A stretch of 39,079 nucleotides of DNA from Thiomicrospira cyclica (GCA_022736205.1 DZAT01000012.1:1-39079), one strand, 5' to 3'. Shown: positions 18,008 to 28,453, numbered from the stretch's first letter. The notes: generated by a model from the sequence alone, not told the origin. Numbers and translations are program-made.

Positions 18008-19381
18008 ATGATTGACCCCAGTATTTTTCGTGCCTACGATATTCGTGGCATTGTTGATAAAGCCTTAACTGAAGAAGCCGCTTACGGTGTTGGACGCGCT
18101 TTAGCCAGTGAGATTTTGGCTGCTGGTGGCAAGGCGATTGCAGTCGGTCGTGATGGGCGCTTGTCGGGTCCTCGCATGATGGCAGCACTAGCACGCGGTG
18201 TGACTGAAGGCGGCGTGAATGTGGTTGATGTGGGCATGGTAACGACACCGATGGTGTATTTTGCAGCAGCAACACTCGAAGGGGTAACTTCTTGTGCTGC
18301 GATTACAGGCAGTCATAATCCGCCCGATTACAATGGCATTAAAATGGTGGTCGATGGACATACATTGTCTGGTGAAGCCATTCAAAATTTACGTAAGCGT
18401 ATTGAAACACAGGATTATACGGCTGGTGTTGGTACGGTCAGTAGCCAAGATGTCTTTGCTGCTTACAAAGCACGTATTGCCGGTGATATTCAGCTCAAGC
18501 GTCCGCTGAAAGTGGTGGTCGATGCGGGCAATGGCGTGGCAGGGGCATTCGCACCCGATGTGTTACGTGCCATTGGTGCTGAAGTCATCGAGCTATTTTG
18601 TGATGTCGATGGTACTTTCCCTAACCATCATCCTGATCCTTCTAAACCAAAGAATCTTGTTGATATGATTGCTAAGGTTAAAGAAGTTGGTGCGGATGTC
18701 GGTTTGGCATTTGACGGTGACGGTGACCGTGTGGGTGTTGTCGATGAAACGGGTAAACTCATTTTTGCTGATCGTCAGATGATGTTGTATGCAGCCGATG
18801 TGCTCAGTCGCAATGCAGGCACGCAGATTATTTATGATGTAAAGTGCTCTAGTACCTTGGCACGTCACATCGAAGCTAAAGGTGGTGAGCCGATGATGTG
18901 GCGCACAGGTCATTCGTTTATTAAGGCTAAGTTAAAAGAAACAGGTGCGCCTTTAGCGGGCGAAATGTCGGGTCATATTTTTTTTAAAGACCGCTGGTAC
19001 GGTTTTGATGATGGGATTTATGCTGCTTGTCGTATGCTAGAGATTTTAGCGGCAGACTCGCGTCAGGCTTCTGCTATTTTTAACGAATTGCCCGATAGCT
19101 TTTCGACACCTGAAATGGATTGGCACTTCGCCGAAGGTGAACATTTTGCGTTTATGGATAAACTCAAGGCGGTCGCCGAGTTTCCCAATGGCACATTGTT
19201 CGACCTTGATGGTATTCGTGTTGATTTTGCTGATGGCTGGGGCTTGATTCGTGCCTCGAATACCACGCCGATTTTGGTGATTCGATTTGATTCCGATACG
19301 CCTGAAGGATTGGAACGCATTAAAAGTGAATTCCGTACACAGATTCAAAAAGTGGCTGACGGTTTAACCATTCCATTCTAA
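18008..19381 (+). CDS. algC: Phosphomannomutase/phosphoglucomutase
   Basis: The enzyme interconverts hexose 1- and 6-phosphates for exopolysaccharide and LPS sugar supply. The 457-residue product starts MIDPSIFRAYDIRGIVDKAL; the frame is open further upstream, but AGGAAG at 17995-18000 supports ATG 18008. It has the phosphoserine loop TGSHNPPDYNG (Ser102), the metal loop FDGDGDRVG (about 235-243) and the sugar-specificity motif GEMSGH. Its position before argB matches Pseudomonas. Confidence 0.93.
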   Translation: MIDPSIFRAYDIRGIVDKALTEEAAYGVGRALASEILAAGGKAIAVGRDGRLSGPRMMAALARGVTEGGVNVVDVGMVTTPMVYFAAATLEGVTSCAAITGSHNPPDYNGIKMVVDGHTLSGEAIQNLRKRIETQDYTAGVGTVSSQDVFAAYKARIAGDIQLKRPLKVVVDAGNGVAGAFAPDVLRAIGAEVIELFCDVDGTFPNHHPDPSKPKNLVDMIAKVKEVGADVGLAFDGDGDRVGVVDETGKLIFADRQMMLYAADVLSRNAGTQIIYDVKCSSTLARHIEAKGGEPMMWRTGHSFIKAKLKETGAPLAGEMSGHIFFKDRWYGFDDGIYAACRMLEILAADSRQASAIFNELPDSFSTPEMDWHFAEGEHFAFMDKLKAVAEFPNGTLFDLDGIRVDFADGWGLIRASNTTPILVIRFDSDTPEGLERIKSEFRTQIQKVADGLTIPF

Positions 19382-19404
19382 AGCAAGTGCTTTTAGGGGT
19401 TTAG

Positions 19405-20310
<906 letters not shown>

Positions 20311-20348
20311 CAACGAGCGTTATTGTTTCGCTAGGTTGATAAAAAATA

Positions 20349-20374
20349 AAGCCCCAAGAAATTGGGGCTTTTGT
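20349..20374. terminator. Bidirectional terminator between argB and the Ig-repeat lipoprotein gene
   Basis: GCCCCAA (20351-20357), loop GAAA, TTGGGGC (20362-20368), with A-rich and T-rich flanks. It lies 38 nt after argB and 2 nt beyond the stop of the convergent gene, so it can serve both strands. Confidence 0.85.
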
Positions 20375-20375
20375 T

Positions 20376-22919
20376 TTAGATGCTAACGGCAATGCTTCGT
20401 GTGGTAATGATTCCACCAGAGGTAACCGTCACTTCGACTGATCCCGTTGCTGCTTGTAGCGGGTCGGAGCGAGACACACTAAAGCCAACAGCCTGTCCAT
20501 AGCCAGCTTGTTTATCGATAGTGGGCGGTGTTGCTGTAACGGTTAAGTTGACCGCATTTGTACTTGCAGCAATGGCAATACTGGTTCCATCGCCCATGGT
20601 ATTGCCATTGGTGTCTTGAATGAGTGCATTGTAATTGCCCGCTGCAGTTATGTTTGCAGGCGTTGTTGTGCCAGAAGCATTCCAAAATGTAACGTTGCTA
20701 TTGCGTGTTGGCATTACAATTTCCATATTGCGGAAAATGTAGATGTTCTTTTGTGTCGAACAACTGTTGTCGGTTCTACTACATAATACGCCATTATATT
20801 TTCCCGTGTAGTCGCTGCTGGTTGTTTGAGCGTCGGGAACTTCGTATTCGTTGGGTATGCCGCTATTCGCAGCGCCTGTTTCTTTAACGTAGTTAAAATT
20901 TGCATCGAGATACGGTGGTTCTAGATCGCGACGGTCGAAATAAAAGTAGTCGCTTAAGGTTGCTGGTGGGTTGGCATAGTTGGCTGGCGTTGTAGCGAGG
21001 GTATCACCATCGTTAAAAATGCCATCATTATTATTGTCGATAAAGCCTTCTGACCCTGAAACCCAAGCCATAATGGTGACGCGTCCCGCTTTATTGATAC
21101 AAGCTTGGTCGTTATTGTTTCGATTGGCAAGGCTGGTCGGAGTATTGTAGCAAGCTAATCCCGCGCTTGTTGTGCCATCATAGGGAAGTGGCGGATTAGT
21201 GTTGGCGGTTTGGGTTGTCCATGTTACCGTACAGCTACCGTTGGTATCGGTACTACACGTTGGCGTGATTTGGCCTGATTCTGCTCTAAAGTTAACCACA
21301 GTACCTGCTGGCGGAGGGTTAGAAAACTGGTCGGCTAATAGAATAACAATATTGGTATTTGTTCCTTGAATGTCCCATGCTCCTGTTGGGTTGGGCGTAA
21401 TTGCCGCCATGCTAAAGTGCGGTTGGTCAGGTAGGGTGGTACTAATTGACAAAGTGCTAGACTGAGTTGAAATAGCTCCAGTTGTTGCAGTTACTCTGAC
21501 GGGGGTTGGGGCTGTTCCTGCGGATACAGTGGTTGTGACATAGCCATTTGAATCTGAAGTGGTGGATGTCGGGCTTACCGAAACACCGCCAGCGGTGGTG
21601 GACAAAGTGAATGATACTGTTTGTCCACTAATGGGGGTCGCTGTGCTGCTGCCAATAATTCGAAATCGAACGGCTGACTGTTCTGTTAAGCCAGAGCCTT
21701 TTACAGCGATACTTGTTGGTGTTGCATCGACAAATTCGATACTACCTGCTGTATCAGCAGCAACCACGAGCGTTGTTGTTGCCGTTAAACTGGAGCCGCT
21801 GCTGACCGTTGCTGTCGCTGTAATCGTGTCTGTTGTTGCGCAACCATTGTCCTTATATACAGCACTAAACTGACCATTGGTTGCGGATGTGTTACTGATT
21901 GTGGCTTTACCAGCCAAGGCACAAACTGATGATAAGGTAATCTGCGTGAGCGAGTTATAATAGTTGCCTGCTGTATCAAACAACACACCATCAATTGTCG
22001 TTTGGCCACCTGCAGATAGTGGCGCGCTTGCTGGCTTTAAGGTATTAGCAGTGAATGTCCCCAATGTACAACTTGCGTTATCGGTACAACTTCCCATTTG
22101 TACAGTAGCACTCGTGACAGCAGTGGTTCCTAGTGTGGTTGTGGCACTGTTTGTGCTCTGAGCGTTAACGGTCGCTGTTGCTGTAATTGTGTTTTGTGCA
22201 TTGCTCAACGTACAGCCTTGATCGGTATAAAGCGCAGTATATACACCATTGCCCAAATTGGTTACGCTGCCAATTGTCGCTTTTCCTGTGAGTCCACAAT
22301 TTGATATAAAATTGATATTACTGCTCATGTCTGTAGTGTATGGGGTGCCATTAGTGGTGTCCCATAGGTTGACACGCAAGGTTTGTGTGCTATTGGCTGC
22401 AATATTGGTACTACTACCACCACCATAAATTACGCTCGGAATAAAGGTTGTTCCATTATGATAGCCAAGTTGAATGACACCGCTGCTCGTAGTAGTATTT
22501 GTAATTGTTAGGGTTTTGCTGCTTGGAGAAATGGTGTGTTCAGCTCCTACAATTAATGCGCTCGCTGTAATGGTATCACTACTAGAACAGCCATTGTTTG
22601 TATAGGTACTACTATAGATACCACCGCTAACCGTTGTGGTACTAAAGCTTGCTTTGCCTTGCAATGTACATGTACTAGAAAATGTTACGGTTGCAGATGC
22701 ATAATCACTAATTGCTGAGCTGGTTTGCTGTTGTACTCTAACACTAACGGTTGTTGTGCCCGTACTGCTGTTAATACTACTTGGGCTTAATGTCAGTAGA
22801 TTAATAATATAGTTAGTCCCATTAACGCTTACTGTGCTTCCTCCCCCCCCACCGCAAGCGGTTAGCACCATGCTGATGACGAGTAGTAAAACCAGATTGA
22901 TGAAACGAAACATACGCAT
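20376..22919 (-). CDS. Large surface lipoprotein with repeated Ig-like domains
   Basis: The 847-residue product has a lipoprotein signal peptide with lipobox LTAC (Cys22), followed by a Gly stretch encoded by a run of eight G (22843-22850). Three related domains (about 78-122, 202-251, 327-371) each carry a Cys pair 27-28 residues apart, the pattern C.L.GKA and ITATA, suggesting disulfide-closed Ig-like folds. A Big_1/invasin-type domain follows (about 391-490). A calcium-loop-like DNNNDGIFNDGDTL lies at about 628-641. The likely role is an outer-membrane adhesin or stalk, which is inferred. No good ribosome site is visible. Starts at 22919 or 22913 are possible. Confidence 0.85.
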   Translation of the reverse strand: MRMFRFINLVLLLVISMVLTACGGGGGSTVSVNGTNYIINLLTLSPSSINSSTGTTTVSVRVQQQTSSAISDYASATVTFSSTCTLQGKASFSTTTVSGGIYSSTYTNNGCSSSDTITASALIVGAEHTISPSSKTLTITNTTTSSGVIQLGYHNGTTFIPSVIYGGGSSTNIAANSTQTLRVNLWDTTNGTPYTTDMSSNINFISNCGLTGKATIGSVTNLGNGVYTALYTDQGCTLSNAQNTITATATVNAQSTNSATTTLGTTAVTSATVQMGSCTDNASCTLGTFTANTLKPASAPLSAGGQTTIDGVLFDTAGNYYNSLTQITLSSVCALAGKATISNTSATNGQFSAVYKDNGCATTDTITATATVSSGSSLTATTTLVVAADTAGSIEFVDATPTSIAVKGSGLTEQSAVRFRIIGSSTATPISGQTVSFTLSTTAGGVSVSPTSTTSDSNGYVTTTVSAGTAPTPVRVTATTGAISTQSSTLSISTTLPDQPHFSMAAITPNPTGAWDIQGTNTNIVILLADQFSNPPPAGTVVNFRAESGQITPTCSTDTNGSCTVTWTTQTANTNPPLPYDGTTSAGLACYNTPTSLANRNNNDQACINKAGRVTIMAWVSGSEGFIDNNNDGIFNDGDTLATTPANYANPPATLSDYFYFDRRDLEPPYLDANFNYVKETGAANSGIPNEYEVPDAQTTSSDYTGKYNGVLCSRTDNSCSTQKNIYIFRNMEIVMPTRNSNVTFWNASGTTTPANITAAGNYNALIQDTNGNTMGDGTSIAIAASTNAVNLTVTATPPTIDKQAGYGQAVGFSVSRSDPLQAATGSVEVTVTSGGIITTRSIAVSI

Positions 22920-22991
22920 TACTCAGTTTATTAGTGGATGGAGTGAATTTTTAAGCATTAATTTTAAAGCAAAGTGGATACCATCGTGCTT

Positions 22992-23399
22992 TTATTTTAA
23001 TAAATGTTTTACCAGTCTGTTACATAAGGCTTCAGCTTCACAGGGTGTCCAGTCATCTGTTGCAGCAAACCCCCACACGGGCTTAGGCCATGCATCATCG
23101 TCATTTCTTCTGCCGACCACATGCCAATGCAGTTGCGACACCACATTACCGAGTGCGCCAACATTGATTTTGTGTAGATCGAACTGCGCTAACAGTGCTT
23201 GTGCGCATTGGCTGCTTTCGCTTAATAATTGTGCTTGTTGTTCGTTAGAGAGTTGATGCACTTCCGTTAGGTTGTCGATGCGTGGCACGAGAATCAGCCA
23301 TGGAAAATTGCGCACGTTTTCTAAGCGCACTTGGCATAGCGGTAGATCACAGACAAAGAAGCTGTCGACTTCGATTTGAGGATGAAGGATGAAAGACAT
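22992..23399 (-). CDS. HIT-family nucleotide hydrolase/transferase
   Basis: HIT proteins hydrolyse or transfer nucleotides using a histidine triad. The 135-residue product has the triad LHWHVVGR near residue 90 and an NVGALGNVVSQ strand before it, typical of small bacterial HIT proteins. The start at 23399 has GAGAGG upstream; an in-frame ATG at 23441 lies inside rnt. It is the last gene of the argA-rnt-HIT leftward cluster, 10 nt from rnt. The substrate is unknown. Confidence 0.88.
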   Translation of the reverse strand: MSFILHPQIEVDSFFVCDLPLCQVRLENVRNFPWLILVPRIDNLTEVHQLSNEQQAQLLSESSQCAQALLAQFDLHKINVGALGNVVSQLHWHVVGRRNDDDAWPKPVWGFAATDDWTPCEAEALCNRLVKHLLK

Positions 23400-23409
23400 A
23401 TTATACCTC

Positions 23410-24060
23410 TCAATCTTTTTCGTGTCGGTTAATGGCATCAATGACAGGCAGCGGATAACGATTAAAAATACTACAAAATAAGTCAGCGGTTTTTTGTGTA
23501 TCGTAAAGGGCGCTATGTGCTTGGTCGTTATCCCACGGCATGCCCGAAAACATGGCGGTTTTTGCTAATACCGTCTGACCATAAACCAAAGCACCCAAGG
23601 TGACGCTGTCGAGCGTACTGAACTGGTGAAAGGGTGATTTAAGCTTATGACGATCTGCCGCAGCCTTCACAAACGACAAGTCGAAAAAGGCATTGTGTCC
23701 ACATAAAATGGCTCGGGTGCAGCCCGTTTCTTTAATGCGTTTATTGATGGGCGCAAAAATCGCTTCCAATGCTGTTTTTTCATCGATAGCAAGGCGTAGT
23801 TGACTAAAGGGGTCGTAGCCTAGAAAGTCTTTTGCTGCTTTTTCGATATTTGCACCCGCAAAGGGGTGTACGTGCGCATGCACGGTTTCACCTGGTCGCA
23901 TTAAGCCGTGTTCATCGACATCTAAAATAACCGCAGCGATTTCGAGCAGTGCATCGGTATTGCAGTTAAAACCGCCTGTTTCTACGTCGACAACGACAGG
24001 TAGAAAGCCGCGCACACGGCGGGCTAAGGGGTGTTTAACGCGGTTGTTCGATTTGCTCAT
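23410..24060 (-). CDS. rnt: Ribonuclease T
   Basis: RNase T is a DEDDh 3' exonuclease that trims tRNA, 5S and 23S rRNA ends. The 216-residue product has all acidic motifs: DVETGG (Asp25, Glu27), GHNAFFDL (Asp127) and AHSALYDTQKTA (His182, Asp187). The start overlaps the argA stop by 4 nt (ATGA), so the two are translationally coupled. Confidence 0.95.
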   Translation of the reverse strand: MSKSNNRVKHPLARRVRGFLPVVVDVETGGFNCNTDALLEIAAVILDVDEHGLMRPGETVHAHVHPFAGANIEKAAKDFLGYDPFSQLRLAIDEKTALEAIFAPINKRIKETGCTRAILCGHNAFFDLSFVKAAADRHKLKSPFHQFSTLDSVTLGALVYGQTVLAKTAMFSGMPWDNDQAHSALYDTQKTADLFCSIFNRYPLPVIDAINRHEKD

Positions 24061-25367
24061 GCGAGATCCTTGGTAAATACCGCAGAGCGGCGTTGAAAAT
24101 TATATAGTTGAGCGCGTTGGCTGGGCAAAGCGCTAATATCTGCTTGGACAAAGCCATGACGGATAAACCAGTGCATGGTTTGCGTGGTCAGTAAAAAGAG
24201 GGTTTTGATGCCAGCAAGACGCGCCCGCTTTTCGATTTCGGCGAGCAGCTTGCCACCGCGTCCGCCACGACGATATTTGTTATCTATGGCAAAAGCGGCT
24301 AATTCGGCAGCAGCATTGTCGGTGTAAGGATAGAGGGCGGCACAGCCGATAATGGTGCCGTCTCGTTCTAATACGGTGAAGTAGTCAATTTCCATTTCGA
24401 GTTGTTCGCGCGGGCGTTTTACCAGCGCACCGCTCGCTTCAAGCGGGTCGAGTAGGGACAAAATACCACCAATGTCTTCGATGGTGGCTTGGCGCACCAT
24501 GTCGTAATCGTTCTGGTTAATCATGATGCCGACACCGTCTAGGGTGAATAGCTCACGCAATAATGCCCCATCTTGGCTACGATCGAGTAAATGAACACGG
24601 TCAACCTCTTGTGCCGCACGATAGCTGTCGCGTAGCAGTTTATTGGTGCTATCGGGTAGGTTTGCTTTGTCTAATAGGGCAGGCATGTCGTTAGCAGAGA
24701 GTTCTGTTGGTAAGGCAGCACGTGCCGCATTGAGGTGTTCGGAGTCTACCAGCCAAATGAGTTTGTCCGCTTCTAAGGCTATGGCGGCTTCGATAGCGAC
24801 ATCCATACTGGACAGGTTGAAAATGTCGCCTGTCATCGAATAGGCTTGCGAGGTCAGCAAGGCGATGTGTCCCATATCAAGTACGCCTTTAATGGGGTCG
24901 GTTTCGATGCGACGCACCGCGCCTGTGTGCTGAAAATCGATACCATCAATGATGCCTAATGGTTTTGCCATCACCCAATTGCCCGACGAAATAAACAGCG
25001 GACGCACGGCATAACTTTGTTTGGCTTGCGCGCTCGAAAACCAAGACTCTAATTCGATACGCATTTGCCCAACGGCTTGCGCTACTGCGGGCAGATGTTC
25101 TTTGCGCGTAATACGCAATCCTTGATGACACTGCCAGTCTAATCCCTGAGCTTGCATCTCGCTATCGATAAAGGGACGCGCACCTGCTACTAATACAATG
25201 CGCACATCTAAACTTTGCAATAGGGCAAGGTCTTGAATGAGTGGCAGGGCAGCATCACCATGCTGCAAGGCGGTACCATCAAGGTAAATTACCACGGTGC
25301 TATCACGATGGGCATTGAAATAAGGCGACGATTGGCGAAAAACCTGAACAAAGTCTGGCGGAGTCAT
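24057..25367 (-). CDS. argA: Amino-acid N-acetyltransferase (N-acetylglutamate synthase)
   Basis: ArgA makes N-acetylglutamate, the first step of arginine synthesis. The start at 25367 gives 436 residues opening MTPPDFVQVFRQSSPYFNAH, like Pseudomonas ArgA. The frame is open to 25472, but that part overlaps ilvD. It has an amino-acid-kinase-like arginine-binding domain (about 1-280) with VLVAGARPF and a GNAT domain (about 285-436) with YRRGGRGGKLLAEIE. A TATAAT on the minus strand (25409-25404) could be its -10 box. Confidence 0.94.
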   Translation of the reverse strand: MTPPDFVQVFRQSSPYFNAHRDSTVVIYLDGTALQHGDAALPLIQDLALLQSLDVRIVLVAGARPFIDSEMQAQGLDWQCHQGLRITRKEHLPAVAQAVGQMRIELESWFSSAQAKQSYAVRPLFISSGNWVMAKPLGIIDGIDFQHTGAVRRIETDPIKGVLDMGHIALLTSQAYSMTGDIFNLSSMDVAIEAAIALEADKLIWLVDSEHLNAARAALPTELSANDMPALLDKANLPDSTNKLLRDSYRAAQEVDRVHLLDRSQDGALLRELFTLDGVGIMINQNDYDMVRQATIEDIGGILSLLDPLEASGALVKRPREQLEMEIDYFTVLERDGTIIGCAALYPYTDNAAAELAAFAIDNKYRRGGRGGKLLAEIEKRARLAGIKTLFLLTTQTMHWFIRHGFVQADISALPSQRAQLYNFQRRSAVFTKDLA

Positions 25368-25439
25368 GGGGCAACTTTCACTAAAATATGCGAGAATAGA
25401 CATATTATACAGTTTTTGACTCGCTAGAAGGACACCGCT

Positions 25440-27305
25440 ATGCCACAATATCGCTCTCGTACATCCACTCATGGTCGCAATATGGCTGGCGCTCGTGCGC
25501 TATGGCGTGCAACAGGTATGGGTGAGCAAGATTTTGGTAAGCCGATTATCGCCATTGCCAATTCTTTTACCCAATTTGTGCCTGGACACGTCCACTTGAA
25601 AGACTTAGGTCAGTTGGTGGCGCGCGAAATTGAAGCCGCTGGCGGTGTGGCGAAAGAGTTTAATACCATCGCAGTCGATGACGGTATCGCCATGGGTCAT
25701 GATGGTATGTTGTATTCGTTGCCGAGCCGAGATTTGATTGCCGATAGCATTGAATATATGGTGAATGCGCACTGTGCTGATGCGTTGGTGTGTATTTCTA
25801 ACTGTGACAAAATCACCCCAGGTATGCTGATGGCCTCTTTGCGCTTGAATATCCCGACCATTTTTGTGTCGGGTGGTCCGATGGAAGCGGGTAAGGTGGT
25901 GTTGGGCGGTAAGAAAATCAGCATCGACTTGGTTGATGCGATGGTTGCTGCTGCAAACAGCACGGTATGTGATACCGATGTCGACGCGATTGAGCGTTCG
26001 GCTTGCCCAACCTGTGGTTCGTGTTCGGGCATGTTCACTGCTAACTCGATGAACTGTTTGGCAGAAGCGTTAGGCTTAGCATTGCCAGGTAATGGTTCGG
26101 TATTGGCAACACATAGCGATCGTAAAGAATTATTTTTAGAAGCGGGTCGTCGTATTGTCGAAATCACCCGTCGTCATTACGAACAAAATGATGAAACCGT
26201 ACTACCGCGTAGTATTGCCACTTTCGATGCGTTTGAAAACGCTGTTGCGCTAGATGTGGCCATGGGTGGCTCGACCAATACGGTATTGCATTTATTAGCA
26301 GCCGCGCACGAAGCTAAGGTTGACTTTACCATGGCAGACATCGATCGTATGAGTCGTAAAGTTCCTTGCTTGGCGAAGGTTGCCCCTAACCACCCCGATT
26401 ATCATATGGAAGATGTGCATCGTGCTGGCGGTATCATGCGCATTTTAGCGGAACTGAACCGTGGCGGTTTGCTACATGCGCATTGCCATACGGTGCATAC
26501 ACCGACAATGGGTGATGCCATTGCCCGTTGGGATATTCGCAGCACGGAGGATGATGCGGTTAAAACCTTCTTTAAGGCTGCACCAGGCGGTATCCGTACT
26601 ACCGAGGCGTTTAGCCAGTCAGCGCGTTGGCAAACGCTCGATGATGATGCGGCTGGCGGTTGTATTCGTTCGGTCGAGCATGCTTACACACAAGATGGTG
26701 GGTTGGCAGTGTTGTCGGGTAATATTGCGCAGCACGGCTGTATTGTGAAAACAGCAGGTGTTGATGATAGCAACTTGTTCTTTGAAGGTGCTGTTCGCAT
26801 TTTCGAAAGCCAAGATGCTGCCGTGAAGGGCATTTTAGCCGACGAAGTGCAGGCAGGCGAAGTCGTGGTCATTCGTTACGAAGGACCTAAAGGCGGTCCA
26901 GGCATGCAAGAAATGTTATACCCAACTTCTTACCTCAAGTCTAAAGGTTTGGGCAAAGCCTGCGCCTTGTTAACGGACGGTCGTTTTTCGGGCGGCACAT
27001 CGGGTTTGTCAATCGGACACGTATCACCTGAAGCGGCAGAGGGCGGCAATATCGGCTTAGTGCAAAATGGCGACATCATCACCATTGATATTCCTAACCG
27101 CAGCATCAATGTTAAGCTGACCGATGCACAATTGCACGATCGTCGTGAAGCAATGGAAGCCAAAGGCGTGCATGCATGGCAGCCAGAGCATCCACGTGAA
27201 CGTGCGGTATCGCCAGCCTTGCGTGCTTACGCCGCCATGACAACCAGTGCTGCCTTTGGTGCGGTACGTGATGTGTCTCAAATCGAGTTTCGTAAAAAAT
27301 CTTAA
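25440..27305 (+). CDS. ilvD: Dihydroxy-acid dehydratase
   Basis: IlvD is the Fe-S dehydratase of branched-chain amino acid synthesis. The 621-residue product is the long enterobacterial type (E. coli 616). It has cluster cysteines in CISNCDK (Cys122) and [11 protein letters not shown] (Cys195), plus [19 protein letters not shown] near the C-terminus. AAGGA precedes the start. It is divergent from argA with a 72-nt gap and is followed 14 nt later by a TerB-like gene. Confidence 0.97.
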   Translation: MPQYRSRTSTHGRNMAGARALWRATGMGEQDFGKPIIAIANSFTQFVPGHVHLKDLGQLVAREIEAAGGVAKEFNTIAVDDGIAMGHDGMLYSLPSRDLIADSIEYMVNAHCADALVCISNCDKITPGMLMASLRLNIPTIFVSGGPMEAGKVVLGGKKISIDLVDAMVAAANSTVCDTDVDAIERSACPTCGSCSGMFTANSMNCLAEALGLALPGNGSVLATHSDRKELFLEAGRRIVEITRRHYEQNDETVLPRSIATFDAFENAVALDVAMGGSTNTVLHLLAAAHEAKVDFTMADIDRMSRKVPCLAKVAPNHPDYHMEDVHRAGGIMRILAELNRGGLLHAHCHTVHTPTMGDAIARWDIRSTEDDAVKTFFKAAPGGIRTTEAFSQSARWQTLDDDAAGGCIRSVEHAYTQDGGLAVLSGNIAQHGCIVKTAGVDDSNLFFEGAVRIFESQDAAVKGILADEVQAGEVVVIRYEGPKGGPGMQEMLYPTSYLKSKGLGKACALLTDGRFSGGTSGLSIGHVSPEAAEGGNIGLVQNGDIITIDIPNRSINVKLTDAQLHDRREAMEAKGVHAWQPEHPRERAVSPALRAYAAMTTSAAFGAVRDVSQIEFRKKS

Positions 27306-27319
27306 GAGGGCCAAAAGCC

Positions 27320-27775
27320 ATGCGTTTACATCAATTTACTGTTTCTGGATTTGCTTATAAGCTCACACAATCTCAGCGCGAAGCACTCTTACAACTGCTG
27401 GTACAAATGGCAGGTGTCGATTACGAGGTGTCTGTCGAAGAAGAGGCTTTTTTGGTTGCTTGGGCAACCGATTGGCATTTGCCATTGGATTTAACGCCAG
27501 AGCAGGACGTGAATGAGGTTGCTTTGTTGGCTGAGTTCGATACCTTTGCAGCAAAAATTGTTGCCTTGCAAGAAATGGTGAAGTTGGGCTATCAAGATGG
27601 TCATTTTGGTGAAGAAGAGCGCGCAAAGGTTCATGCTTTTGCCCATCGCTTAGGATTGGTGAATCCCGATATTCTGACCGATATTCATAAATGGGTACGT
27701 GCATGGCACGATTGGCATTATCAAGGCGAGCAAATGTTAGATGCGGAGCCTTGGTCTGGCATTATCTACGATTGA
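27320..27775 (+). CDS. TerB/DjlA-like helical protein
   Basis: The 151-residue product has no signal or membrane segment. Its second half contains a TerB-like helix pair, LQEMVKLGYQDGHFGEEERAK (about residues 88-108, acidic DG..E..E pattern), resembling the tellurite-resistance TerB and DjlA N-terminal fold. The exact function is unknown and the family call is tentative. It starts 14 nt after ilvD, so it is likely cotranscribed. A hairpin follows. Confidence 0.75.
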   Translation: MRLHQFTVSGFAYKLTQSQREALLQLLVQMAGVDYEVSVEEEAFLVAWATDWHLPLDLTPEQDVNEVALLAEFDTFAAKIVALQEMVKLGYQDGHFGEEERAKVHAFAHRLGLVNPDILTDIHKWVRAWHDWHYQGEQMLDAEPWSGIIYD

Positions 27776-27788
27776 TGCAGAACAGATT

Positions 27789-27810
27789 CCTGACTGCCGA
27801 AACAGTCAGG
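27789..27810. terminator. Hairpin between the TerB-like gene and the YjfB-type gene
   Basis: CCTGACTG (27789-27796), loop CCGAAA, CAGTCAGG (27803-27810): a perfect 8-bp stem, but followed on either strand only by a weak T-rich stretch. It lies between convergent genes and is the only candidate transcription end there. Confidence 0.5.
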
Positions 27811-27828
27811 TCTCCTGTGTGTTTGCGG

Positions 27829-28038
27829 CTATGCCGTCGTATCGATATTTTGCCCCAGATTAGGTGGGTTGCTTGCTGTATTAGGCGTTCCCTGAGTAAC
27901 AGAGCTAATCATCGCTAAGGCCGCTTCCGAGTTCATATCGAGTGATTTCTTGAACATAGATACTTGTACTTGTTGTAAGGTTGCCGATTGCTTTTGCTCA
28001 AGAGCAGCACCAATAGCACCGTTCGCACTGATTTCCAT
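27829..28038 (-). CDS. YjfB-type putative motility protein
   Basis: The 69-residue product resembles the YjfB_motility family, small proteins found with flagellar genes and of unknown mechanism. It has the family opening MEISANGAI, a Val-Ser-Met-Phe-Lys-Lys helix, and NSEAALAMISSV. GGGAGG (28047-28052) fixes the start at 28038; an upstream in-frame ATG at 28089 lies within the promoter. A sigma28 promoter stands directly upstream. A stem (28052-28073, CAG-AGACA/TGTCT-CTG) would form at the very 5' end of the mRNA. Confidence 0.85.
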   Translation of the reverse strand: MEISANGAIGAALEQKQSATLQQVQVSMFKKSLDMNSEAALAMISSVTQGTPNTASNPPNLGQNIDTTA

Positions 28039-28079
28039 TGTTTTTACCTCCCAGCAGACAAAAGTGTCTACTGACAAGT

Positions 28080-28106
28080 TTAGCGGCATTCGGTGCTAAA
28101 AGTTTA
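28080..28106 (-). promoter_or_regulatory. Sigma28 (FliA) flagellar-class promoter
   Basis: Read on the minus strand: TAAACTTT, an 11-base spacer, GCCGCTAA. The FliA consensus is TAAAGTTT-N11-GCCGATAA, so there is one mismatch in each box with exact spacing. It lies about 40 nt upstream of the YjfB-type gene and predicts a start near 28072. Confidence 0.85.
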
Positions 28107-28114
28107 GGAAAAAT

Positions 28115-28148
28115 CTGAAAATAAAAAAAGCCACAGCATAACCGTGGC
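28115..28148 (-). terminator. Rho-independent terminator, leftward
   Basis: On the minus strand a GCCAC/GTGGC stem (28144-28148 with 28130-28134) is followed by a run of T and a TATTTT tail. It probably ends transcription of the 17-kDa-type lipoprotein gene after it crosses the tandem repeat, and insulates the sigma28 promoter. Confidence 0.6.
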
Positions 28149-28184
28149 AAATGGGAGGAGACCCTTAAAACCTACTGCGCTGCC

Positions 28185-28436
28185 ATCTTGCGTTGTTGCT
28201 GCGATTCTCGCACTTCGTCATGTACCGATGTACATTCCTCGTGTCTGCGAGTCTTGCGCCTAGCAATTTTGTCAGCTCGTGACGGTTTTACAAATTTTAG
28301 TTGCGCAATCATCTTGCGTTGTTGCTGCGATTCTCGCACTTCGTCATGTACCGATGTACATTCCTCGTGTCTGCGAGTCTTGCGCCTAGCAATTTTGTCA
28401 GCTCGTGACGGTTTTATAAATTTTAGTTGCGCAATC
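28185..28436. repeat. Two tandem copies of a 126-bp palindromic repeat
   Basis: Copies at 28185-28310 and 28311-28436 are nearly identical (visible differences are few, for example CAAATT versus TAAATT). A degenerate start of a third copy begins at 28437. Each copy contains an inner stem ATGTAC-cgat-GTACAT (28220-28235 in copy 1) nested in CTCGCA/TGCGAG (28207-28212 and 28246-28251). The unit length is a multiple of three, so both strands show long repetitive open frames; these look like by-products. Confidence 0.9.
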
Positions 28437-28453
28437 ATCCTGCGCTGTTGCGA

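Noticed and set aside
25404..25440. Shared divergent promoter for argA and ilvD
   Set aside because: A TATAAT is visible for argA, but no convincing -35 or ilvD promoter could be fixed, so only the argA -10 is mentioned.
28185..28436. CRISPR-like direct repeats
   Set aside because: Only two units of 126 bp in direct tandem with no unique spacers and no cas genes nearby.
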